Origin: Aureimonas sp. AU12
GTDB taxonomy: Bacteria; Pseudomonadota; Alphaproteobacteria; Rhizobiales; Rhizobiaceae
DNA: 64,000 nt
Assembly: GCF_001463705.1 (NCBI RefSeq)
Contig: NZ_BBWH01000002.1
Span: 34,567-98,566 of the forward strand
Direction of reading: 5' to 3'
Shown: piece by piece, positions 58,673-64,000 of the stretch
Position numbering within the stretch: position 1 is the first letter of the stretch
How the letters are laid out: each line of letters opens with the position of its first letter
The notes under the pieces: generated by a model
Database searches by the model: none
What the model saw: the letters and a program-made list of their open reading frames with translations, nothing else
What the model was told of the DNA's origin: nothing
Made by a program: the position numbers and the translations under genes

Positions 58673-58810
58673 ATGGCACGCCGTCGGTTCGTCAGCCACA
58701 TGCGGGTATCCACCGAGCGTCAGGGCGTCACCGGTCTTGGCCTCGAAGCGCGGCCGAAGGCGGTGCGAGCTGACCTGCACGGTGGCAACTGGTCGCTTGT
58801 GGCCGAAGTG
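58673..58810 (+). pseudogene. Serine recombinase, N-terminal remnant
   Basis: Residues RRRFVSHMRVSTERQGVTGLGLEA match the start of resolvase/invertase-type serine recombinases, including the catalytic Ser in RVST and the GLGLEAQ motif (here GLGLEARP). Similarity stops near 58806, where the sequence turns into the reverse complement of an IS3-type orfA. Only about 46 residues of the catalytic domain remain, so it cannot act. Confidence 0.75.
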
Positions 58811-59062
58811 GCCGTCCTGCAGCATGGCCTCGTACGATGGGAGATCCGCGACGAGCCGCCTCAACTCGGCGTTCTCCTCCTCGATCTAGCGCAGCTTCCT
58901 CACCCTGGACGGTATCATCCCCGCCATAACGCTTGCGCCAATTGGTGAAGGTCGCCTCCGAGATCCCCGCCTGTTGGCAGACCTCGGCAACGGCCGTGCC
59001 CTCGTGGGCCTGCTTTAGGACAAACGCGATCTGCGCGTTGGTGAACTTTGAACTCCTTGTGG
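58806..59062 (-). pseudogene. Decayed IS3-family orfA
   Basis: On the minus strand, KFTNAQIAFVLKQAHEGTAV, EVCQQAGISEATFTNWRKRY and IEEENAELRRLVADL match transposase OrfA (HTH and leucine-zipper parts). It is broken by a frameshift in a G-run (WRKRYGG / MIPS) and by an in-frame TAG replacing the usual Gln codon. The end after AMLQDG meets the recombinase fragment. A different IS3 subgroup from the element at 59684. Confidence 0.75.
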
Positions 59063-59460
59063 AATTCTTTCCATCCCGCTCTCGGGATCACAAGTCGAAA
59101 ATTCCAGCTTAGAACGGTCCGACTTCGTGGAGGCACGTCACGTCGAACCCCCTGATCGACATTGGTGACCAGCGCGACCGGGCGACGCGGCAGATCGAGG
59201 ATCTGACGCCTCCGCTCGATCGCAACCGAGTCTCCCGCCTCGTGTCCCGAGCACTTCGCTTTCCCCACGGTAGGCCCGAACGGACCGCATCATGTGAAAC
59301 AGACGTCCGGGTTGTGAGGTCCGGCCACAATCCTCTACCTTCGAAACCTGCCCTCTACCTTTAAAAAACCTTTGTCAAAACGGCCCGGATCGCGGGTCGT
59401 TCACAACCGAGGCGATTTCTTAAGACCTCATGCAACGCGGTATGGTAGGCGCTACCGGAC
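59063..59460. other. AT-rich, gene-poor stretch with short direct repeat
   Basis: No supported gene. It contains two near copies of CCTCTACCTT...AAACCT (59332-59349 and 59352-59371), in DNA of visibly lower GC than the rest of the window. Possibly a decayed upstream region of the adhesin fragment that follows. Confidence 0.4.
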
Positions 59461-59499
59461 GTGGATCGCAACTGGAGGGGGTGGTTGCGCTACGTGGTT

Positions 59500-59691
59500 G
59501 TGGATACCTCCCTGGACTTTCAGATGGCTCCTATTTCGTCCGGCCCGAGTGGCGTCGCCGTAGGTTTAACGAACACTTCGGACACTGGGCCCCTCGATGG
59601 CTTCACGTCCGACACGACACCCACCTTGGGATTCTTCTACGTCGACAACTCTACCAACGCACCGGTCCAGATATTTCGGGACGTGACGTGA
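59500..59691 (+). pseudogene. Probable bacterial Ig-like adhesin fragment
   Basis: The plus-strand frame reads GPSGVAVGLTNTSDTGPLDG, SDTTPTLGFFYVDNSTNAPV and then QIF. This resembles the repeat unit of large Ig-like (BIg-type) surface adhesins (SDTGxxxDxxTxDTTPT). It lacks a start and ends in the inverted repeat of the IS3 element. Read as a remnant of a large secreted adhesin cut away at this point. Only one repeat survives. Confidence 0.45.
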
Positions 59692-59748
59692 CCCCCTGAA
59701 TTTCAGCCACGGATGGCTAGAGTCCGCCCAACGACGAGGGACGGACGA

Positions 59749-60015
59749 ATGAAGAAGTCACGGTTTACGGAAGAGCAGATCATTGCGATCCTGCGCGAGC
59801 GGGAGGCGGGGGTTGCGACGGCCGAGGTCTGCCGGAGACACGGCGTCAGCTCGGCGACGTTCTACAAATGGAAGGCCAAGTTCGGCGGGCTCGAAGTGTC
59901 TGAGGCGCGACGCCTGAAGGGGCTGGAGGACGAGAACGGTCGCCTGAAGCGGATGCTGGCGGATGCCATGCTCGACAACGCCGCGCTGAAGGACCTCGTG
60001 GGAAAAAAGTGGTGA
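59749..60015 (+). CDS. IS3-family transposase OrfA
   Basis: An 88-residue protein with the HTH segment SRFTEEQIIAILREREAGVATAEVCRR and HGVSSATFYKWKAKFGG, then a Leu/Ile zipper (GLEDENGRLKRMLADAMLDNAALKDLV). AGGGACGG precedes the ATG. Near its end GGA AAA AAG forms the classic A-AAA-AAG slippery heptamer. A -1 shift there continues exactly into the OrfB frame, giving an OrfAB fusion as known for this family. Confidence 0.9.
   Translation: MKKSRFTEEQIIAILREREAGVATAEVCRRHGVSSATFYKWKAKFGGLEVSEARRLKGLEDENGRLKRMLADAMLDNAALKDLVGKKW
60003..60009 (+). other. Programmed -1 frameshift site of the IS3 element
   Basis: AAAAAAG in the orfA zero frame (A AAA AAG). The -1 product enters the orfB frame at 60009, bypassing the TGA at 60013-60015. 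Confidence 0.75.
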
Positions 60016-60938
60016 AGCCCGTCGCCAGACGGGAGGCCGTGGCGTATCTCGCCGCGACCTTCCAGATGAGCGAGCGGCGGGCGTGCCGGGTGATCGGGGC
60101 GGACCGGGCGAGCGTGCGCTACGAGGGAACGCGGCCCGACGACAGCCTGCTTCGGCGACGGTTGAGGGAGTTGGCGGGCGAACGCCGGCGCTTTGGCTAC
60201 CGGCGGCTGCATGTCCTACTGAAACGAGAGGGCCATGCGGTCAACCGCAAGCGCATCCAGCGGCTTTACCGCGAGGAGAAGCTGACCGTTCGCCGTCGCA
60301 GCGGGCGCAAGCGAGCCATGGGAACCCGTCGCCCGATCGAAGCACCGGTGGCCGCCAACCAGCGCTGGAGCCTGGACGTCCTGTCCGACCAGCTCACGGA
60401 CGGTCGCCGCTTCCGGATCCTGGCCGTGGTGGACGACTGCACCCGCGAATGTCTGGTGCTGTCCGCCGACACGTCACTGTAGGGTCTGCGGGTTGCTCGT
60501 GAACTCGACGCCATCATTCGTCATCGCGGACGCCCGACGACCATCGTCAGCGACAACGGCACGGAGTTCACCTCGAACGCGATCCTCGCTTGGGCGGACG
60601 AGACCTGCATCGGCTGGCATTACATCGCGCCCGGCAAGCCGCAGCAGAACGGCTTCATCGAGAGCTTCAACGGCCGTCTGCGCGACGAGCTTCTGAACGA
60701 GACGCTGTTCCGATCTCTGCCGCATGCGCGTGCCGTGCTGGAAGCCTGGCGGCGGGACTACAACGAGGAACGGCCACACTCCAAGCTGTGCTGGATGACG
60801 CCTCGGGACTTTGCTCGCACCATCACCGAAACAACCGGCCGAAACGCTGCGCTCATTGACGGCTCCGCGCTTCGGCCTCTTGCAACCGCCATCGACGATG
60901 GCTCAGATCACGACAGGACTCTCGTTCCCGCTGGATGA
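60009..60938 (+). pseudogene. IS3-family transposase OrfB, interrupted by in-frame TAG
   Basis: About 309 codons. The DDE pieces are present: first Asp in NQRWSLDVLSDQ near residue 122, second Asp in IVSDNGTEF near 180 and Glu in NGFIESFNG near 215. A TAG at 60480-60482 separates the first Asp from the rest; related transposases have Ser (TCG) there, one base away. The reading frame after the stop is intact to 60938, so the change is a single nonsense mutation and not decay. Confidence 0.85.
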
Positions 60939-60948
60939 AAAACGGGGG

Positions 60949-61167
60949 TCACGTCAAGGACACGATGGGGCTTGGCATCGCTTGGTCAAGATATGCCACT
61001 GCCGCCGTTTCGGAAATGTCGAGTGCAACCGTCGTCGCCTCCTCGTGGGCCACTTCGCGAGCGACACTTCTAAGGTTGAAAAACGCAAAGATGCTACCCA
61101 GTCCGACAACCAGTGTCATGACCGCTACCACCGCCGACAGCAGGCTGAGCAGAGCCTCCGTGCTCAC
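60949..61167 (-). pseudogene. Truncated membrane protein cut by the IS element
   Basis: 72 codons on the minus strand. A GTG start at 61167 (AGGTGG upstream) opens STEALLSLLSAVVAVMTLVVGLGSIFAFFNLRS, one strong membrane span followed by a charged helix (VAREVAHEEATTVALDISETAA). The frame ends at a TGA inside the IS inverted repeat, so the 3' part is lost. The start pattern is common in bitopic proteins with cytoplasmic TPR or coiled-coil tails. Confidence 0.55.
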
Positions 61168-61235
61168 CAAGCGCCCACCTCTCGCAGCCGCCGCCCCTCC
61201 AGCGTCGCCTAAGACCAGGCCGGATCGCGCCACCC

Positions 61236-61436
61236 CTACCCGGATGTCACCAGCCCGAGCGGTATCATCTCGACCCAAGCCGCGAGAATGGGACCCGGCA
61301 TTTCTGCAATCATTCGGCCAACACTGTCCCGGTCGCCGCCGACCGCGTCGAGCCGAACTTCGGCACGCATATGCAGCGGCGCGAGTTCGGATGGACGGAC
61401 GACAAACTCCGGCGGTCCGATTCGCTCATGTCGCAT
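61236..61436 (-). CDS. Possible small protein, weakly supported
   Basis: 66 codons reading MRHERIGPPEFVVRPSELAP... and closing in a hydrophobic helix (PGPILAAWVEMIPLGLV). No ribosome site and no recognised family. It could be a fragment in the disturbed zone or not a gene. Confidence 0.25.
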   Translation of the reverse strand: MRHERIGPPEFVVRPSELAPLHMRAEVRLDAVGGDRDSVGRMIAEMPGPILAAWVEMIPLGLVTSG

Positions 61437-61578
61437 TTCGTGTTGCTTGGACGAGCGGACGCGAACGTGAAACCCCTGCAGTTCGAGGGAACTCGCTGCA
61501 ATGCGCGCCCGACATGCGACCGGAAGACCGACCTGACTTAGCCCGACCTAAGTCCTTATAATCTCTGCATGAAGGGCT

Positions 61579-61652
61579 TGGAGGCCTCGGAGGGAATCGA
61601 ACCCCCGTGCAAGGATTTGCAGTCCTCTGCGTAACCACTCCGCCACGAGGCC
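61579..61652 (-). tRNA. tRNA-Cys (anticodon GCA)
   Basis: A 74-base cloverleaf on the minus strand with the acceptor GGCCTCG/CGAGGCC, the anticodon loop CTGCAAA (GCA), the T-arm GGGTTCGATTCCC and an encoded CCA. Its 3' end faces the mobile patch. Confidence 0.95.
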
Positions 61653-61764
61653 CCAACGGGGCGGTTGGTACTGCGGCCTCGGGCTTCGCGCAAGACCTGA
61701 AATGTCGATGACGTGCTCGTCTCGTCGCGGGACGCTGCCGGCGGCCTTTGGCGGGGCGCGAAGC

Positions 61765-62118
61765 CTAGCGGCGGCCGAAGGACGGGAGCCGGACCCAAGC
61801 GAAGCGCGACTTGGTCAGGGGATCGGCCGATGGAAGCAGCACGGCCTTGGCCTTGCGGCGCCGTCCCCATTTGACGTCCGCGCGGCGGCGCCAGCGGCGC
61901 ACGAAGCGCAGGTCGACCGAGAGGATGAGAAGCCCGAGGGGCAGCATCCAGATGCCGAGCACCGGCAGGAAGCTGAAGACGCCGCCGAACACGAAGGCGA
62001 TTCCCATCGCCATCCGGGCCAGCCGATTGGCCGGCAACCGGAGCGTCCGGCCGAACAGTTCGATCGTATTGCCGCGCAGGCGGAAGAAGTCCCGCTTTGC
62101 CGGATGCGACTGCGTCAT
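61765..62118 (-). CDS. Small membrane protein, PGPGW-like
   Basis: A 117-residue protein with two adjacent hydrophobic stretches near 32-65 (ARMAMGIAFVFGGVFSFLPV then LGIWMLPLGLLILSVD), flanked by very basic segments (RRWRRRADVKWGRRRKAK). The pattern, with PVLGIW at the turn, resembles the putative PGPGW membrane family. Function unknown. ATG at 62118 chosen; 62157 is an alternative. Confidence 0.6.
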   Translation of the reverse strand: MTQSHPAKRDFFRLRGNTIELFGRTLRLPANRLARMAMGIAFVFGGVFSFLPVLGIWMLPLGLLILSVDLRFVRRWRRRADVKWGRRRKAKAVLLPSADPLTKSRFAWVRLPSFGRR

Positions 62119-62303
62119 GCGTCCCGCACTCCCCAGGAGATAAATCTTACCGACCATAGCGCCCGATGATGGCGGAGCCGTTACGGCCAAACCCCGCCGG
62201 AATGGAGGCGACGGTGATTTATTTCGCCCATTCTCATTTCACGGCTTCCCAAACCGAAATCCCGTTTGCTATAGGGGCCTCGTCCGCAAGTGATGCGGAC
62301 CGG

Positions 62304-62378
62304 TCCCCGGTAGCTCAGTGGTAGAGCAATCGACTGTTAATCGATCGGTCGCTGGTTCGAATCCGGCCCGGGGAGCCA
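62304..62378 (+). tRNA. tRNA-Asn (anticodon GTT)
   Basis: A 75-base cloverleaf with acceptor TCCCCGG/CCGGGGA, anticodon loop CTGTTAA (GTT), T-arm CTGGTTCGAATCCGG and an encoded CCA. Confidence 0.96.
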
Positions 62379-62508
62379 AGTCCACCTTTTCCAATGTCGA
62401 GAATGCGTTGCAGTCATCGGCTGCACTTGGGTTTTTGTGGCACTTGAAGTCGACGGTCTGAGCTGAGCCCGATGACCTTGGGGCGGGCAGTTGGCCCGAA
62501 CGCGACGA

Positions 62509-63078
62509 TCAGTCGCCCGAGCCGATCCGCTCCCACTTGCCGGTCTGGGTCTGGGACTGGCGCGCGAAGTAGCGATACGGGGTCCGCGACCAATCCTTCA
62601 CGGACGGGGTGAGATTGTCGAGAATCAGGTCGCCGTCGCTGGTGCGAACGGTCAGGACGGTGTGACCCTCTTCGCTGAACCGCTGGCGCGCGACCGTCAG
62701 CAGGAGCGCCGAGGCGGGCCATCCCTTCTTCATCAACTCGGCCTTCTTGGCGATCGCAATGTCTTCGCAGTCGCCCTCGCGCGTTGCGAGTCGCCAGTCG
62801 TCGGTCTTGCCCGTCGCCGGAAGGTCGTCGCGCTCGCGAACCCGTTTGCGAACGTCCGCGTTAACGGCGCGAAGCTCCTGCAGGCGGTCGGGCGAGAGGT
62901 CCACCACCTTCTTGCCGCTCTGGGAATCGCAAAGGCGCCGCTCGCGCTTGCAGAAGGCGCTGAAGGCAGGGGGTGCGAACGCGTCTCCCGTCAGCATCAT
63001 CGTGCTACCCGCATGTCCCGGACCGGATGCCGACACCAGAATCGTCAGCGCGCCCAAGGCGATGGACAAGAGCTTCAA
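62509..63078 (-). CDS. BTLCP-type transglutaminase-like cysteine peptidase
   Basis: About 189 residues. A signal peptide (KLLSIALGALTILVSASGPGHA) precedes the BTLCP (DUF920, LapG-like) domain. The catalytic Cys is in EGDCEDIAIAKK near residue 103, the His in EGHTVLTVR near 137 and the Asp in LILDNLT near 152. Family member LapG is a periplasmic protease that clips giant adhesins. TTG at 63078 is preferred (AGGGGGTC upstream). Divergent from the Gly-rich secreted protein. Confidence 0.82.
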   Translation of the reverse strand: MKLLSIALGALTILVSASGPGHAGSTMMLTGDAFAPPAFSAFCKRERRLCDSQSGKKVVDLSPDRLQELRAVNADVRKRVRERDDLPATGKTDDWRLATREGDCEDIAIAKKAELMKKGWPASALLLTVARQRFSEEGHTVLTVRTSDGDLILDNLTPSVKDWSRTPYRYFARQSQTQTGKWERIGSGD

Positions 63079-63305
63079 TCGGCGACCCCCTCGCACATTC
63101 GATCGATCGGATGCGCCCTGAGGCCATGCCCGACCCCAAAACTCTGCCTTTTTCGTGGCCCGGACGCGAACCGGACCGGATGGAACAGGGGTATCGGTCA
63201 TGCTGCATGCCCCTCGACTGGCTCAATTGAGTAAGCACGACCCCATGGGCGGCGCCGGCCATTCACCTTAAAACTCTGTAATAAAAAGGTTTTCAGGAGG
63301 TTTAC

Positions 63306-64000
63306 ATGCACTGGTCTTCGCGAGGTTCCGCAACGCGCGCGACACGCCTGCTCCACGCGACCTGTCTCTCGGCCGTCGTGACGTTCCATCTCGTCGGGTC
63401 GCCGGCGCAGGCTCAATCGGTCCGCCCGACGCTCAGCGCCGGCCAGTGCCGACCGCTTTCCCAGTCCAATTTCGAGATCTGCTGCATCGCAGCCAACCGC
63501 CGTCAGATCCTGTCGGCTCGCGACCTCGCGCAATGCCCGCCGCTGACGACCTCGACCGTTTCGCGGGCCCTTCGCGATTCGGGCGATGGGCTCGTTCCCG
63601 GGTCAGAGCGAGACGGAACCAGGCGCCAGGCCTCGACCGGCGAACGGCGGAACTCCGAAACGGGGACGGGAAACACAGGCGCGGGAGGCACCGGGCCGTC
63701 CGCCGGCAGCGGCGGCACACCCAGCGGGAGCGGCAGCGGCACGCCTGGCGGCGGGAATGGCGGTGGCTCACCGGGTGGGGGTTCGCCCGGCGGGGGCTCA
63801 CCTGGCGGCGGTTCGCCGGGGGGCGGTTCGCCCGGCGGCGGCGATGGCGGCGGCTCGCCCGGCGGCGGCGATGGCGGTGCCTCGCCCGGCGGCGGTGACG
63901 GCGGCGGTTCGCCCGGCGGCGGTGACGGCGGCGGTTCGCCCGGCGGCGGTGACGGCGGCGGTTCGCCCGGCGGCGGCGATGGCGGTGGCTCGCCCGGCGG
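63306..64000 (+). CDS. Secreted Cys-head, Gly-rich repeat protein (partial, runs off window)
   Basis: A new-looking secreted protein with no closing stop in the window. A perfect AGGAGG ribosome site lies five bases upstream. A signal peptide (HATCLSAVVTFHLVGSPAQA) is followed by a small domain with four Cys (GQCRPL, EICCIAANRR, AQCPPL). A Gly/Ser/Thr/Arg linker then leads into at least four GGGSP units and six GGGDGGGSP units, reaching 64000. Repeats are near identical at the DNA level. I recognise no family; an extended cell-surface or matrix protein is likely. Confidence 0.75.
   Translation, partial: MHWSSRGSATRATRLLHATCLSAVVTFHLVGSPAQAQSVRPTLSAGQCRPLSQSNFEICCIAANRRQILSARDLAQCPPLTTSTVSRALRDSGDGLVPGSERDGTRRQASTGERRNSETGTGNTGAGGTGPSAGSGGTPSGSGSGTPGGGNGGGSPGGGSPGGGSPGGGSPGGGSPGGGDGGGSPGGGDGGASPGGGDGGGSPGGGDGGGSPGGGDGGGSPGGGDGGGSPG
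63769..64000. repeat. Tandem GC-rich coding repeats (15- and 27-bp units)
   Basis: 15-bp units encoding GGGSP (63769 to about 63828) give way to 27-bp units encoding GGGDGGGSP up to the window end. Synonymous differences are few (GAT/GAC, GGC/GGT), suggesting recent expansion. Copy number beyond the window is unknown. Confidence 0.85.

Larger units (their letters stand above)
59684..60956 (+). mobile_element. IS3-family insertion sequence, about 1.27 kb
   Basis: Imperfect terminal inverted repeats: both ends read TGACGTGACCCCC and then share TTTCA-N-CCA with a one-base gap. Contents are orfA (59749-60015), an A6G slippery site at 60003-60009 and orfB (60009-60938). No clear target-site duplication flanks it (left ...GGGACG, right AGGAC...). 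An in-frame TAG interrupts orfB. Confidence 0.88.

Noticed and set aside
59689..60951. Shorter IS boundaries starting at TGACCCCC
   Set aside because: The inverted match continues five bases further out on both sides (TGACG), so the longer ends are preferred. Neither choice gives a direct target repeat.
58600..61579. tRNA-Cys as an integrase attachment site
   Set aside because: No tyrosine integrase gene and no second copy of the tRNA 3' end were seen near 58.5 kb, so an att-bounded island is not supported.
63769..64000. Gly-rich tandem repeat as a possible CRISPR array
   Set aside because: Units are contiguous and coding, with no spacers.

Overview
This window looks like chromosomal DNA of a GC-rich alphaproteobacterium, most likely in the order Hyphomicrobiales (Rhizobiales). 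That rests on gene content and gene order, not on a database search. It carries an ExoR-type regulator, a PopZ/DUF2497 polar protein, a BTLCP-type cysteine peptidase, a SecD-SecF fusion, TrmFO, a class II DAHP synthase and a MaeB malic enzyme with a phosphotransacetylase-like tail. The gene strings tig-clpP-clpX-lon-hup, SPOR-nagZ-tatABC-serS-surE-pcm-nlpD, yajC-secDF-Mth938-phytoene synthase-like and valS-popZ-tolC-pcm are typical of that group. The family within the order cannot be fixed from sequence alone.

Layout. 1-6420: the start of a glycosyltransferase, an LpxH-like phosphatase, maeB, a second-type glutamyl-tRNA synthetase, and an MFS transporter coupled to a small membrane protein. 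6421-16522: a DedA protein, a hemerythrin protein, DAHP synthase, a glutathione pair (gamma-glutamylcyclotransferase-like gene overlapping glutathione reductase), a DUF2059 protein, rpiA, gph, tRNA-Val, NAD kinase and a DUF2336 protein. 16881-23959: the proteostasis block (HU, Lon, ClpX, ClpP, trigger factor), each gene with its own intrinsic terminator or a hairpin, then tRNA-Leu. 24371-33228: a DUF1127 miniprotein, trmFO, a DUF4153 membrane protein, homologues of two mitochondrial complex I assembly factors next to secDF-yajC, and a DUF815 ATPase.

33300-46721: the nlpD-pcm-surE-serS-tatCBA run, an orphan ABC ATPase, nagZ, a SPOR protein, argS, dgt and an A-type Fe-S carrier. 46783-57012: xthA, exoR with a long inverted-repeat-rich leader, a FadL-like porin, valS, popZ, tolC and a second pcm-like gene. 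57442-58554 holds three small uncharacterised genes.

58555-61578 is the one clearly accessory stretch. It is a patchwork of a serine-recombinase stub, a decayed IS3-type orfA, a probable Ig-like adhesin fragment, and a nearly intact IS3-family element whose orfB has an in-frame amber stop. A membrane-protein gene is cut off by that element, and the patch ends at tRNA-Cys. 61579-64000 returns to ordinary sequence: a small membrane protein, tRNA-Asn, a BTLCP cysteine peptidase, and the start of a divergent secreted protein with a four-cysteine head and a long Gly-rich (GGGDGGGSP) repeat that runs off the window.

Most of the window is core housekeeping: membrane protein biogenesis (SecDF/YajC/Tat), envelope division and cell-wall functions (NlpD, NagZ, SPOR, PopZ, TolC), tRNA charging (Glu, Ser, Arg, Val), proteolysis and redox balance. 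The best candidates for something new are the repeat-bearing secreted protein with its divergent peptidase neighbour, the small-gene cluster at 57.4-58.6 kb, and the broken mobile patch.
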